DNA from: Fusobacteriales bacterium | Lineage (GTDB): Bacteria; Fusobacteriota; Fusobacteriia; Fusobacteriales; Fusobacteriaceae | Assembly (NCBI GenBank): GCA_020063625.1 | Contig: JAICDD010000002.1 | Location: 1-64,000, forward strand | Direction: 5' to 3' | DNA: 64,000 nt | In this document: positions 43,292 through 53,443 of the stretch, piece after piece | Layout: each line of letters starts with the position of its first letter | Numbering within the stretch: the stretch's first letter is position 1 | The notes under the pieces: model-generated | Databases searched by the model: none | Seen by the model: the letters and a program-made list of their open reading frames with translations, nothing else | What the model was told of the DNA's origin: nothing | Position numbers and translations under genes: made by a program

Positions 43292-44710
43292 TTGAAAATC
43301 AACACAAAATTTTTATTGGTTATTTCTATTTTGGTATTATTTAGCATCACATCTTTTGCAGGTCTTTTCTTTAAAAAAGATAAAGCAGAAGAACAAAAAA
43401 CAGATGACAAAGTAACAATTAAATTATGGGTAACTCCAGATGCCGAACATGAAGAAGATTTACAAGCAATTTTAGACAAATTTGAAGAAAAAAGTGGAAT
43501 AAAAGTAGAAAAAACAGTTCTTGGCTGGGATATTGTATGGGATAAACTAACTACAGCTGCAACAAGTGGAATAGGTCCTGATGTAGTAGAAATAGGTGGG
43601 ACATGGGTATCTAGTATAGCTGCTATGGGTGTATTAGAAGATTTATCAAAATATTATGATGCAGATGAAGTAAAAAGTCATTTCTTAGAACCAACACTTA
43701 AATATAGTAAAGTAAAAGGTGTAGAAGGAGACTTAATTAGTTTACCTTGGATAACTGATGGATATTTATTTTACTATAGAAAAGATTTATATGAAAAAGC
43801 TGGTTTAGATCCAAATGAAGTATTTAAAGATTGGGATTCTTTTAAAGAAGGGATGAGAAGATTAGATGCTATGGGATTTACTAATGCAAAAGGTGAAAAA
43901 ATAGCAGCATTTGCTCATGGAGGTAAAAACGACTGGAATATTATACATATGATGGGTGGATTTATATGGCAAGCAGGAGGAATTTATATAAATGAAGATG
44001 GAACAAAAGCTCTAATTGCAGAAGAAGCATCTATAAATGGTATAAAATATTTTACAAGTTTTGCACAAGAAGGAATAGTTCCAAAAGAATATTTAGAAAA
44101 AGACCCTTCTGAAATAGAAGCTTTATATGGAGCAGGAAATATAGCTACAATTCTTACTGGACCTTGGTTTGCTTCATATTTAGAAAAAACTTTAGCAGGA
44201 AAATATGATAGTGAAGCTGATGATATAGAAGCACTAAATGCTGAAAAAACTTCTTATAAAAATACTGATGTAGCACAACCATTAGCAGGACCTGCAGGAA
44301 GATATACTTTCTCAGGAACTAATAACTTAGCAGTATTTAATTTTTCTAAACATAAAAAAGAAGCAGCAGAATTAGTAAAATATTTAACAACAGATAAAGA
44401 AGCACAAATGGCTTATTGTGATGCAACTGGATTATTTACAGTATCAAAAGATGTAGCAAATAGTCCTTATGTAGCTGAAAATCATTTTAGAAGTGCAGTA
44501 AAATATGCATTTGACCATGATTATATAAAAGTATATCCAGCTGTACCTGCATGGGGACCAATTGAAACTGTATTAACTAAAAATTTAGGAATAATATGGG
44601 ACGTAGTGTCTGGTGTAGAAGGAGAATATACAGAAGAAAAATTAATTGAAAAAGTAAAACAAACAAATACTGAAATGGAAAGAATTATTAGTCAAACAGG
44701 AAATAGATAA
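43292..44710 (+). CDS. Sugar ABC transporter substrate-binding protein
   Basis: A 472-residue family-1 solute-binding protein. The signal peptide is MKINTKFLLVISILVLFSITSFAG; no clear lipobox Cys. Mature features include TIKLWVTPDAEHEEDLQAIL, GPDVVEIGGTWVSSIAAMG, LPWITDGYLFYYRKDLYEKAG and a C-terminal EKLIEKVKQTNTEMERI. TTG start behind AAGGAGGAG. It heads the transporter part of the operon and is followed by a strong stem-loop. Confidence 0.92.
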   Translation: MKINTKFLLVISILVLFSITSFAGLFFKKDKAEEQKTDDKVTIKLWVTPDAEHEEDLQAILDKFEEKSGIKVEKTVLGWDIVWDKLTTAATSGIGPDVVEIGGTWVSSIAAMGVLEDLSKYYDADEVKSHFLEPTLKYSKVKGVEGDLISLPWITDGYLFYYRKDLYEKAGLDPNEVFKDWDSFKEGMRRLDAMGFTNAKGEKIAAFAHGGKNDWNIIHMMGGFIWQAGGIYINEDGTKALIAEEASINGIKYFTSFAQEGIVPKEYLEKDPSEIEALYGAGNIATILTGPWFASYLEKTLAGKYDSEADDIEALNAEKTSYKNTDVAQPLAGPAGRYTFSGTNNLAVFNFSKHKKEAAELVKYLTTDKEAQMAYCDATGLFTVSKDVANSPYVAENHFRSAVKYAFDHDYIKVYPAVPAWGPIETVLTKNLGIIWDVVSGVEGEYTEEKLIEKVKQTNTEMERIISQTGNR

Positions 44711-44722
44711 TATATAAGTTTT

Positions 44723-44812
44723 AGAAACCTTGCCAAAATTATATAAATTATACTCCCTTTCCAACCAAATTATATATAATTTATTTTCTAATATTTTGGC
44801 AAGGCTTTCTTT
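44723..44812 (+). terminator. Intercistronic stem-loop after the binding-protein gene
   Basis: AGAAACCTTGCCAAAAT pairs with ATTTTGGCAAGGCTTTCT across about 50 A/T-rich bases with an inner AATTATATAA hairpin. It is followed by TTTTAT. It probably stabilises the binding-protein mRNA and attenuates the permease genes. Confidence 0.7.
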
Positions 44813-44834
44813 TATAAAATGGAAGGAGCAACAA

Positions 44835-45751
44835 ATGAAAAAAGCAATAAAAAAATATAGTTTTGCATATCTTTTAATACTACCATCAATTATTTCTTTA
44901 TTTATTGTCCAAGTTATTCCATCATTACAAGGGTTATATATATCATTAATAAAATTAAATCAATTTACCTTTAAAGATTTTTTAAAGGCTCCTTTTGTAG
45001 GATTACAAAATTATTTCTTTATATTATTTGATAAAAATAGCATGGTACGTGTGGGATTGTTAGGAGCAATAAGAAATAGTGCTATTTTTACAACTTGTGT
45101 AATAACAGGAACACTTGCAATGGGATTAGGGTTAGCAATTTTGCTAAATCAAAATTTTAAAGGAAAGGGATTAGCTAGAACTTTACTTCTTCTTCCTTGG
45201 ATAATACCTACATATATTGTTGGTTTATTAGCCTCTTTTATGTATAGTTATGATGGAATAATAAATAGAGTTTTAGTTAATGTATTGCATATTTTGCCTG
45301 AACCATTATCATGGAAAGTTGGACCATTAACATTAGTAAGTATTATATTAATAACAATATGGAGATTTTTTCCTATGACAATGCTTATGTATCTTGCAGC
45401 ACTTCAAGGAATATCAAAAGATTATTATGAAGCAGCAGAAATTGATGGGGCAAATGATTTACAAAAATTTTGGTATATAACATTACCATTTTTAAAACCA
45501 GTAACAGCTATGATGATACTTTATGGATTAATTCAACATATTTATTCATTTAATATTGCAGCAATGATGTTTGGACTAGGTTCTGGCCAGGAAAGTGGGG
45601 AGACCTTATTATGACTAACTTAATGAGAAATTCACTTAGTTTGTGGCAATATGGTCCTGGAGGAGCTGCATCAATAGTATTAATGGTATTGGTATTGTTA
45701 CTTGTTATGGTTTGGTTAAAAATATTCAAAGATTCAATTACTATAGAATAA
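44835..45751 (+). CDS. Sugar ABC transporter permease (MalF type), frameshifted near the 3' end
   Basis: A MalF-like permease starting at ATG 44835 (MKKAIKKYSFAYLLILPSII) behind AAGGAG. The EAA loop EAAEIDGANDLQKFWYITLP is intact. The reading frame stops at 45614 after GSGQESGETLL, but the next frame continues directly with DLIMTNLMRNSLSLWQYGPG and a last hydrophobic helix to a stop at 45749-45751. One extra G in the GGGG run at 45597-45600 would join them. It may be a sequencing error, a real truncation losing the last helix, or slippage. The upstream frame from 44730 runs through the stem-loop and is rejected. Confidence 0.85.
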
Positions 45752-45761
45752 AGGTGGGATT

Positions 45762-46622
45762 ATGGATTACAAAACTAAAAGAAAAATTAAAAGAATAGTT
45801 TCTCAAGTAATATTGTGGATAGCTGTAATAATAGTAATTTTTCCTATTATATATCTAGTAGCAATATCAGGTTCTACTAGTAATAGTATAAGAACAGGAA
45901 CAGAATTTCAACATATATCACTTCATAGATATGTAAAAAACTTTATAGAGATGCAAAAAAATGCAAATTTTTTCAATTATTTTAAAAACAGTTTAATTGT
46001 AATAACAATAACAACTTTTATAGCACTTACACTTTCAATATTTGCAGGATATGCATTAGCAAAATTTAAATTTCCAGGTTCAAATCTATTTGGTATAACA
46101 ATGCTTAGTACACAGCTTATACCTTCTACACTAATTCTTATACCTATGTATTTGATTTTTATTACTATTCAAAGAACAATAGGATTACAAATTATTGATA
46201 CATATTATGGATTGATTATTCCTTATGTAGCTATATTTACTCCTATGAGTATATGGGTAATGAGAGGATTTTTTGCAAATCTACCTAGTGAACTAGAGGA
46301 AGCTGCAAGAATAGACGGATGTAGTAGATTTCAAGCGTTTAGACTTATAATGTTACCTCTTGCAACACCAGGAGTTATAGCAACAGGTATATTTATATTT
46401 CTTACTGCATGGGATGAACTAATGTTAGCTAGTGTTCTTACTACATCAGCAAAAGTACAAACAATACCTATTGGTATAAGATTATTTATTGGAAGAATTC
46501 AAAATAGATTTGATTTGACAATGATGGCAGCTTTAGTAATAACTATTCCAGTTGCTATAATATTCTTTGCACTTCAAAAATATTTTGTACAAGGAATGAC
46601 AGCTGGAGCTGTAAAAGGATAA
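45762..46622 (+). CDS. Sugar ABC transporter permease (MalG type)
   Basis: A 286-residue permease with six hydrophobic segments, [20 protein letters not shown] as the EAA loop, and the MalG-like end [16 protein letters not shown]. It partners the MalF-type permease just upstream (10-base gap). No dedicated ATPase is encoded here, so a shared MsmK/MalK-type ATPase must come from elsewhere in the genome. Confidence 0.93.
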   Translation: MDYKTKRKIKRIVSQVILWIAVIIVIFPIIYLVAISGSTSNSIRTGTEFQHISLHRYVKNFIEMQKNANFFNYFKNSLIVITITTFIALTLSIFAGYALAKFKFPGSNLFGITMLSTQLIPSTLILIPMYLIFITIQRTIGLQIIDTYYGLIIPYVAIFTPMSIWVMRGFFANLPSELEEAARIDGCSRFQAFRLIMLPLATPGVIATGIFIFLTAWDELMLASVLTTSAKVQTIPIGIRLFIGRIQNRFDLTMMAALVITIPVAIIFFALQKYFVQGMTAGAVKG

Positions 46623-46635
46623 AAAAGGAGCTTAT

Positions 46636-48639
46636 ATGGACCATGTAATAAATAAAAAGAGTAATAAATTTAAAAAACAACTAATTATTAAATTATTTAT
46701 ATTATTATTAAGTTTTTTTATTCCAATATCTTTTATTACATTAAAGATTGTATCAAATAACATAGAAAAAAGTATATATAACTCTAATAGTAATAATATT
46801 CAAAATATTAATACTTTATTAAATACTACTATTGAAAATGTGTCTACGATTGCTAATTTAGTAGCTAGTAATCCAGTAACAGCATCATTTCAAACATTGG
46901 ATATGGCAAAATTAATATTAAAATATACAGATAAATTTCCATATATTTCAAATATAGTAGTATATAAATATTCACTTGATAAATTAAAAGAAGTGAGTAG
47001 AGCAAGTGGTTCAGTAAAAGCAGATTTTTTAGAAAAAACAATAGACAAAATATCTGATAAGAAAAAAAGTAAAATAGTTACTATAATTTCTAAAGATACA
47101 AATAAACCTTTATTATTAATAACAACTCCTATTTATAAAATGAATTTTTTAGGAATGATTGGAAAAGAATTAGGAGGAATATTAGTTTTTGTACTAGATA
47201 TAGACAAAATAGAGAAAACATTATTTTTAAAAAATAAAAATAATGAATTTGTAGTTAATGAAAATGGAGAAGTTTTATTTTCAAATAATGAAATACCTGT
47301 ATTAACAGATTATTCAAATAAAGAACCAGTAAAAAAAGTTTTAGAAAAAAAACATGGACACATTAGTTATACTTTTAATAAAGAAAAATTTTTAGCTTCA
47401 TATAGTTATATAGAAAAATTAAATTGGGGAATAGTGATAGAAGAGGATTATAATAAAGCTTTTAAAGAATTAAATAGTTTAAAACTATTTTTCTTAATAT
47501 TTAGTTTTATTATATTTCTTGTAGGAATTATATTTGCTACATTTCTTGCAAATGAAGTAACTACACCTATTGAGATATTAAATAAAAATTTTGAAAAAAT
47601 AAAAAATGGAGATTTAGATATACATTTTGAAGATAAATATTTAAAAAGAAAAGATGAGTTTGGAGAATTATTAAAATCATTTTTAATAACTATTGATTCA
47701 ATAAAAAATATTTTAAATAGTATAAGTGTAAGTTCAAATACTTTTCAAGAGAGTTCAGGAAAATTAAATAATATTACAATAAAAAACAATGAATCAATAA
47801 ATGAAATAGAAAAAATAGTTTCTAATTTAATAATAAGTTCTAAAGAAAATGAGTCATTAACAACTGAAGGAATAAATATTTTAGAAAATATATTAAAAAA
47901 TTCTAAATCTATATCTAATAGTTCTGAAGAAATAGAAAAATTAATAAATGATGCTATTTATATATCAAAAGAAAGTAGTAAAAATATGGAAAATAATGTA
48001 GAATTAACATTAAAAACATATAGTTCTTTTGATAATATAAATAATAAAATTAATCAATTAAATGATTTTTCAAATAATATAACAGGAATAATAGAATCAA
48101 TAAAAAGTGTAGCAGAACAAACAAATTTACTTGCATTAAATGCAGCAATAGAAGCAGCAAGAGCTGGAGAAGCTGGTAAGGGATTTGCAGTTGTAGCAGA
48201 AGAGATAAGAAAATTAGCTACAAATTCAAATGATTCAGCAGAAGAAATAACAAAAATTATTTCAATGATACAAAATATGATAAAAGATATAAAAGAAATA
48301 TTTGAAAATAATTACAATGAATTTAATTATTTAAAAGAAAATAGTTTAAATACAAAAGAAAAAATAAATACAATTTCAAATAATTCTATTTCTGTAATAG
48401 AGTCCCTCCAAAAAATGCTTGATTTATCAGAAAAACAATTTATATATATTTCAGAGATTTCAAATAATTTTACAAATTTGAGTAAATCTACTAAAGAAAC
48501 ATTTAATTATTCTAATATTATAGAAAATAACATAAAAACTCAAAAAGATAATAATCTAGAACTTGATAAAACAAGTAGTTTAATGACTTCTCTTTCTAAA
48601 AATTTGAAAAAAACATTAAGTAAATTTAAAAATTTTTAG
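46636..48639 (+). CDS. Methyl-accepting chemotaxis protein
   Basis: A 667-residue transmembrane receptor. TM1 is at about 17-37, followed by an extracytoplasmic Cache-like sensor to about 280, TM2 at about 282-302, HAMP ([25 protein letters not shown]) and the cytoplasmic signalling hairpin with [20 protein letters not shown] near residue 500. It lies 13 bases after the permease, so it is co-expressed with the sugar transporter and probably senses the same or a related substrate, directly or through the binding protein. Confidence 0.92.
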   Translation: MDHVINKKSNKFKKQLIIKLFILLLSFFIPISFITLKIVSNNIEKSIYNSNSNNIQNINTLLNTTIENVSTIANLVASNPVTASFQTLDMAKLILKYTDKFPYISNIVVYKYSLDKLKEVSRASGSVKADFLEKTIDKISDKKKSKIVTIISKDTNKPLLLITTPIYKMNFLGMIGKELGGILVFVLDIDKIEKTLFLKNKNNEFVVNENGEVLFSNNEIPVLTDYSNKEPVKKVLEKKHGHISYTFNKEKFLASYSYIEKLNWGIVIEEDYNKAFKELNSLKLFFLIFSFIIFLVGIIFATFLANEVTTPIEILNKNFEKIKNGDLDIHFEDKYLKRKDEFGELLKSFLITIDSIKNILNSISVSSNTFQESSGKLNNITIKNNESINEIEKIVSNLIISSKENESLTTEGINILENILKNSKSISNSSEEIEKLINDAIYISKESSKNMENNVELTLKTYSSFDNINNKINQLNDFSNNITGIIESIKSVAEQTNLLALNAAIEAARAGEAGKGFAVVAEEIRKLATNSNDSAEEITKIISMIQNMIKDIKEIFENNYNEFNYLKENSLNTKEKINTISNNSISVIESLQKMLDLSEKQFIYISEISNNFTNLSKSTKETFNYSNIIENNIKTQKDNNLELDKTSSLMTSLSKNLKKTLSKFKNF

Positions 48640-48679
48640 TTATATAATTGACTAGATTGGAAAATAACTATAAAATATA

Positions 48680-48714
48680 TTTATCCTCTAAAATAAAAAC
48701 TTTTAGAGGATAAA
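48680..48714 (+). terminator. Stem-loop between the chemoreceptor and ROK genes
   Basis: The 14-bp stem TTTATCCTCTAAAA/TTTTAGAGGATAAA has a 7-base loop. The downstream T content is modest (TTATTTG), so it may be a terminator or leader structure of the ROK gene. Confidence 0.55.
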
Positions 48715-48738
48715 TTATTTGAGATATTAGGGGGCAAA

Positions 48739-49923
48739 ATGCAAAAGGTAGGTAATCAAGCATATGCAAAACAAAGAAATAAAAAATTAATAGTAGATAT
48801 TTTAAGAAAAGAGGGACCATTATCAAGAGCAGATATAAAAAAATTTATTAATTTAAGTTCGCCATCTATTTCTACAAATGTTGAAAGATTGTTAAATGAT
48901 AATATTCTTGTAACTTTTGGGAGAGCTAGTTCCATGGGAGGAAGAAAGACAACTTTTTATAATGTCAATTATAATTATGGATATATTATAGGTATAGACC
49001 TTTCTTTAGATTATATCTATATAGGAATATCAGATTTAAACGGAAAAATATTAATTAATAAAAGAATAGAAGTTATTTCAAAAAAATATAAGACAAATTT
49101 TGAAAATTTAATAAATAATATATACTCTTTATTAGATGAAAATGGTATTTCAAGTGAGAAAATATTGTATATTTGTATATCTTCACCAGGGGTATTAAAA
49201 GAAAATGGAGAATTAAAATATGTAGATTCAAAAGATTGGTTTTATGAAAGTACTCTATTTAATGATTTGGAAAATCTTTTTGATAAAAAAGTATTTGTAG
49301 AAAATGATGTAAATTTAGCTGTTTTTGCAGAGTTTAAAAGAGGAGTAGGTAAATCTTTTTCATATTTAAGTTATATAAAAATTGATAAAGGATTAGGTGC
49401 AGGAATTATATTCGATGGTCAAATATTAAAAGGAAAAAATGGAGAAGTGGGAGAAGTAGGATTTTCACTACTTAGAAATAAGTCAGGAAATATAATTAGT
49501 TTAGAAGAGGAATTAAATTTAGAGAGAATTTATAATGAGATAAGAGAAGAAATTAAAAGTGGTCAAAATACAATAATAAAAGAATTAGTAAATGGTCATT
49601 TAGAAAATATAGATATTGATATAATAGCAAAAGCTATTACATTAAATGATGAATATACAAAAAATAAAGTAAAATATTTTGCTGAAGAGTTAGGGATATT
49701 TATATCAAATATTATGTCAATATTAAGTTTAGAATCAATAATTATAGGTGGTAGTATAAAAAAATTAGGAAAATATTTTCTAGATGAAGTACGGAAATTT
49801 GTAAGTGAAAACTTACCATTTGAGGTAACTCTACTTTATTCAAATTTTGATGATGAGACTGGATTAATAGGTGCCTTTGAAATGGGGATAGATTATTTTT
49901 TTTATAATCTCTTTAAAGAATAA
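48739..49923 (+). CDS. ROK-family transcriptional repressor
   Basis: A 394-residue regulator. The N-terminal winged helix (about 10-75) has GPLSRADIKKFINLSSPSIS. The ROK domain includes GIDLSLDYIYIGISDLNGK, CISSPGVLKENG, VENDVNLAVFAEFKRG and KGLGAGIIFDGQILKGKNGE. The zinc motif CxCGxxGCxE normally following this is absent. It is a candidate regulator of the cassette through the paired sites at 40746-40828, with a sugar or sugar phosphate as effector. Shine-Dalgarno GGGGGC. Confidence 0.88.
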   Translation: MQKVGNQAYAKQRNKKLIVDILRKEGPLSRADIKKFINLSSPSISTNVERLLNDNILVTFGRASSMGGRKTTFYNVNYNYGYIIGIDLSLDYIYIGISDLNGKILINKRIEVISKKYKTNFENLINNIYSLLDENGISSEKILYICISSPGVLKENGELKYVDSKDWFYESTLFNDLENLFDKKVFVENDVNLAVFAEFKRGVGKSFSYLSYIKIDKGLGAGIIFDGQILKGKNGEVGEVGFSLLRNKSGNIISLEEELNLERIYNEIREEIKSGQNTIIKELVNGHLENIDIDIIAKAITLNDEYTKNKVKYFAEELGIFISNIMSILSLESIIIGGSIKKLGKYFLDEVRKFVSENLPFEVTLLYSNFDDETGLIGAFEMGIDYFFYNLFKE

Positions 49924-49942
49924 TTCCTAGAAAGGAGTTTTT

Positions 49943-51304
49943 TTGAAAAAGAATATAATTTTAATAATTTTAATAATTTTTAGTATAGTAGGATGTAGTA
50001 ATTTAAATACTAATAAAGATAAAAATTTAGAGATAATAAAACCAAATTTTAAACCACAAAGTGAACTAGATAAAGATATAATCGAATTTTATAAAAATTG
50101 TGAAAAATTTTATATAAAAAAAGTTCCAAATACAAATGAAGAAGAATTGTATTTAGACTATGGAATAGAAGCTAGACAAAATAAAGAGGCGTTATTAGAG
50201 TGGTTTACTCCTTTTAATGCAGTAACTACATCAGAATCACATGGATATGCAATGATAGTAGTAGCTTCTATGGCAAAAATTGATAAAGAAAACTCATTAA
50301 ATTATAAAGAAAAATTTGATTCTTTATATAGATTTTTTAGAAAACATCCTAGTAAATATAGTAAAGATTTAATGAGTTGGCAAGAAGTTGGGATAGGATT
50401 AAGAAAAGAAAATGGTATAGTTGTGGGAAAAGTAGAAAAAGTTGTAAATACTCCAACTGGTGCAGATTCGGCAATTGATGGTGATATGGATATTGCTTAT
50501 TCTTTATTAATAGCAGATAAAATATGGGGAAGTAATGGAGAAATTGATTATAAATCAGAAGCAATAAAAGTAATACATGCTATTATGGAGAATGAGATAA
50601 ATAAAAAAGCATATATTCTTTTAGCTGGAGATTGGGTAAGAAATGGTGGTAGTGGAAATAGAAAATATTTATGGATAACACGTTCGTCAGATTTTATGCT
50701 AGACCATATTAGAGCATTTTCAGTAGTAGATGATAAATATTCTAATGAATGGAAAAAGTTATTAGAAAAAACACAAGAAATTATAAATTATAATGTAGAA
50801 AAATATAGTGAGAATACAGGACTTGTAGCAGATTTTTTACAAAGGGATAATCCAGAAGATAATAATTTTATTCCTGCTATTGGAAATGTATTAGAAGGTG
50901 AAAATGATGGAGATTATAACTGGAATGCTTGTAGAATTCCTTGGAGATTTTCAGTAGATGCGATTTACAATGGTTCAACTAAAATTAATTCATCAATAGC
51001 TACATTAAATAGATGGATTAGAAAGAAAACTAAAAATAATCCAGAAAATATTAGACCAGGATATTATATAAGAAATGGAAAAACAGGAGAAGTTATTGGT
51101 GATAGAGATAGTTGGGGAGAGGATATGTCATTTACAGCACCATTTTTAGTAAGTGCATGTATAGGAAAAGAAAATCAAAAATGGTTAAATAAATTATGGC
51201 AACATATAGTAGATACTCCACTAGAAGAAGCAGAATATTTTGGAAATGCTTTAAAAATGCAAGCATTAATAATAGCATCAGGTAATTGGATATCTATAAA
51301 ATAA
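49943..51304 (+). CDS. GH8-family glycoside hydrolase lipoprotein (endoglucanase/chitosanase-like)
   Basis: A 453-residue predicted lipoprotein (lipobox FSIVGC). The GH8 signatures are visible: TSESHGYAMIV with the catalytic acid Glu, and GADSAIDGDMDIAYSLLIAD with the Asp-rich strand. GH8 enzymes cut beta-1,4-glucan, chitosan, lichenan or xylan. Its place in a GH4/BadF cassette suggests it releases oligosaccharides at the cell surface for the ABC importer. TTG start behind AAGGAG. Confidence 0.88.
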   Translation: MKKNIILIILIIFSIVGCSNLNTNKDKNLEIIKPNFKPQSELDKDIIEFYKNCEKFYIKKVPNTNEEELYLDYGIEARQNKEALLEWFTPFNAVTTSESHGYAMIVVASMAKIDKENSLNYKEKFDSLYRFFRKHPSKYSKDLMSWQEVGIGLRKENGIVVGKVEKVVNTPTGADSAIDGDMDIAYSLLIADKIWGSNGEIDYKSEAIKVIHAIMENEINKKAYILLAGDWVRNGGSGNRKYLWITRSSDFMLDHIRAFSVVDDKYSNEWKKLLEKTQEIINYNVEKYSENTGLVADFLQRDNPEDNNFIPAIGNVLEGENDGDYNWNACRIPWRFSVDAIYNGSTKINSSIATLNRWIRKKTKNNPENIRPGYYIRNGKTGEVIGDRDSWGEDMSFTAPFLVSACIGKENQKWLNKLWQHIVDTPLEEAEYFGNALKMQALIIASGNWISIK

Positions 51305-51321
51305 AATTGTGAGAATAAAAA

Positions 51322-51358
51322 ACGAGTTCTTTAAAAATTAAGAACTCGTTTTTCTATT
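51322..51358 (+). terminator. Terminator of the sugar cassette, duplicate of the one at 40669
   Basis: The stem ACGAGTTCTT/AAGAACTCGT is followed by T5. Its 32 bases are identical to 40669-40700 in the same orientation. It also adjoins the 3' end of the convergent pfk gene. Confidence 0.85.
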
Positions 51359-51361
51359 TAA

Positions 51362-52420
51362 TTAATCACCAAAACTTATTCCAGTAGCTTTAGCAGATTT
51401 TATTGCTATATTATCAACAGGAACGCTTTGTACTTTTTCAGCTACTTCTTCAAGAGGGATAGAAACTACATCAAGACCTTTAGCTGCTACCATTCTATTA
51501 TATTTTCCTTTTGCTAAAAGTTCAGCACCTTTTACACCAAATTGTGTAGAGATAACTCTATCATATCCAGTAGGAGTACCACCTCTTTGAAGGTATCCAA
51601 GGACAGATACTCTTGATTCAAAATCTGATATTTCATTTAATTCTCTAGATACTCTATATCCAGCACTTATTCCCTCTTTTTTTCTTTTTTTCTTTAATTC
51701 TTTTTTACTTAATTTTGCTTCTTCAACTGATTTTGCACCTTCTGCTACAGCTATTACACAGAAAGGATTTTTTGAATTCATTCTTTCTTCTACATGTTTT
51801 TTTATTTTTTTGATATCATAAGGTATCTCAGGTATTACAATAACATCAGCACCACCAGCAAGTCCAGCATATAATGCAAGCCAACCTGCAGAATTACCCA
51901 TAATTTCAGCTATTAAGACTCTTTTATGAGAACTAGCAGTAGTGTGTAGTCTATCAAGAGCATCAGTACAAAATTCTAATGCAGAATGAAATCCAAATGA
52001 AATATCATTCCCATATATGTCATTATCAATTGTTTTTGGTAATCCAATTACATTACATCCTTCTTTACTTAGCCAATATCCTCTTTTTTGAGTTCCATTT
52101 CCTCCAAGGACAACAAGACAATCTAATTCCCATTTTTTATATGTTTCTACCATTTTTTTAACTTTTTCTGGGTCTTTAAAAGGTCTTTCTCTTGAAGAAC
52201 CTAAAATACTACCACCTTTGTGAAGAATACCAGAAAAATCAGCTGGAGTCATAAGCTTTGCATTATTATTTACAAGTCCTCTATAACCTTCATAAAATCC
52301 AACAATTTCCATATTGTATTTTCCCATAGCTGTTTTAGCAAGTCCTCTCATAGCCGCATTTAATCCAGGACAATCACCACCGGCTGTTAATATACCAAAT
52401 CTTTTTGTAACAGGTTCCAT
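51362..52420 (-). CDS. pfkA: 6-phosphofructokinase
   Basis: A 352-residue PFK with the N-terminal GILTAGGDCPGLNAAMRGL. The donor-site loop reads LGGNGTQKRG (GGDGS in E. coli PFK) and the substrate loop GLPKTIDNDIYG has Lys where ATP-PFKs of E. coli type have Gly. MGNSAGWLALYAGLAGGAD is also typical of the family. The mixed signature belongs to the branch containing both ATP- and PPi-dependent enzymes, so the phosphoryl donor is uncertain. The Shine-Dalgarno is AAGGAGG. Convergent with the sugar cassette. Confidence 0.9.
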   Translation of the reverse strand: MEPVTKRFGILTAGGDCPGLNAAMRGLAKTAMGKYNMEIVGFYEGYRGLVNNNAKLMTPADFSGILHKGGSILGSSRERPFKDPEKVKKMVETYKKWELDCLVVLGGNGTQKRGYWLSKEGCNVIGLPKTIDNDIYGNDISFGFHSALEFCTDALDRLHTTASSHKRVLIAEIMGNSAGWLALYAGLAGGADVIVIPEIPYDIKKIKKHVEERMNSKNPFCVIAVAEGAKSVEEAKLSKKELKKKRKKEGISAGYRVSRELNEISDFESRVSVLGYLQRGGTPTGYDRVISTQFGVKGAELLAKGKYNRMVAAKGLDVVSIPLEEVAEKVQSVPVDNIAIKSAKATGISFGD

Positions 52421-52471
52421 ACTATCCCTCCTTAAAAATAATCGCTATATAATTATACAATAAAAAATTTA

Positions 52472-52507
52472 AAATCCTTTTAATTTTTTAAAAGGAATTT
52501 TTTATTA
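52472..52507 (+). terminator. Hairpin in the divergent pfk-nqr region
   Basis: TCCTTTTAA/TTAAAAGGA is followed by ATTTTTTTATT on the + strand. No + strand gene ends here, so it may be a leader attenuator of the nqr operon. A TATAAT for pfk (- strand, 52457-52452) lies alongside. Confidence 0.45.
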
Positions 52508-52555
52508 TTTTAGTATATTATATTGGCATTATTTTTTTAGAATAAGGAGGTATAT

Positions 52556-53443
52556 ATGCTAACAAAATTTTTTCAAAAACAACTTATGATGAGGAAAGTA
52601 CTTTATTCTCTCATTCCAATCTTTATTTATTCAATTTATTTGCATGGACTAAAGTTCATACTATCAACAATTTTTATTTTTTTATTTGGATCTATTACTG
52701 AATATTTTTTTACAAAATCACAAAATAAAAAAATATCAGAAGCTGTACTTGTAAGCTGTGCTTTATATGCATTATCAATTCCACCATATGCACCTATTTG
52801 GATAAGTAGTATAGGAATAATATTTGGTATTACTTTTGCTAAAATGGTATTTGGAGGATTTGGTAGAAATGTATTTAATCCAGCTATTGCTGCAAGATTA
52901 TTTGTCTATATATCGTTTCCAGTAGCATTTAATTCATATGCAGTAGATATAACAGCAGGAGCAACACCACTTACTATATTTAGAAATGGATATACATTTT
53001 CTAAAATTAGATTATTTTTAGGTAATTATTTAGGAGCATTTGGAGAAACATCTAGTTTGTTAATAATATTAGCAGCTATTTATTTAATTTATACAAAAAC
53101 TGCCAATTGGAAACTTATGATTTCTACATTGTTATCTTTTTCAATTTTAAATTCAATATTATATTTTGCTAATATTATAAATATAGACCCATTATCATCT
53201 ATATTTACAGGAAGTTTTTTATTTGTAACTGTATTTATGGTTACAGATCCAGTTACTGCACCTAAACAAAAATTAGCTATTTGGATGTATGGAATATTGA
53301 TAGGACTGTCAATCTCACTTATAAGAAGTTTTTCACTATTTCCAGAAGGAACAAGTTTTGCAATACTTTTAGGTAATAGTTTTGCTCCTTTATTTGATGA
53401 ATTAAGTAAAAAAATAAAAGAGAGAAAGGGGGCAAAAGCATGA
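52556..53443 (+). CDS. nqrB: NqrB/RnfD-family membrane subunit
   Basis: A 295-residue polytopic flavoprotein. FGGFGRNVFNPAIAARLF and ITAGATPLT (Thr expected to carry covalent FMN) are family hallmarks, and VFMVTDPVTAPKQK closes the second repeat. At 295 residues it is shorter than NqrB (about 410) and nearer RnfD length; the NqrF-type subunit in the operon argues for Nqr. It forms part of the Na+ channel and the electron path. Strong AAGGAGG site; overlaps the next gene by 4 bases. Confidence 0.85.
   Translation: MLTKFFQKQLMMRKVLYSLIPIFIYSIYLHGLKFILSTIFIFLFGSITEYFFTKSQNKKISEAVLVSCALYALSIPPYAPIWISSIGIIFGITFAKMVFGGFGRNVFNPAIAARLFVYISFPVAFNSYAVDITAGATPLTIFRNGYTFSKIRLFLGNYLGAFGETSSLLIILAAIYLIYTKTANWKLMISTLLSFSILNSILYFANIINIDPLSSIFTGSFLFVTVFMVTDPVTAPKQKLAIWMYGILIGLSISLIRSFSLFPEGTSFAILLGNSFAPLFDELSKKIKERKGAKA

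Noticed and set aside
44730..44834. 35-residue N-terminal extension of the MalF-type permease
   Set aside because: It crosses an intercistronic stem-loop; the Shine-Dalgarno AAGGAG precedes ATG 44835.
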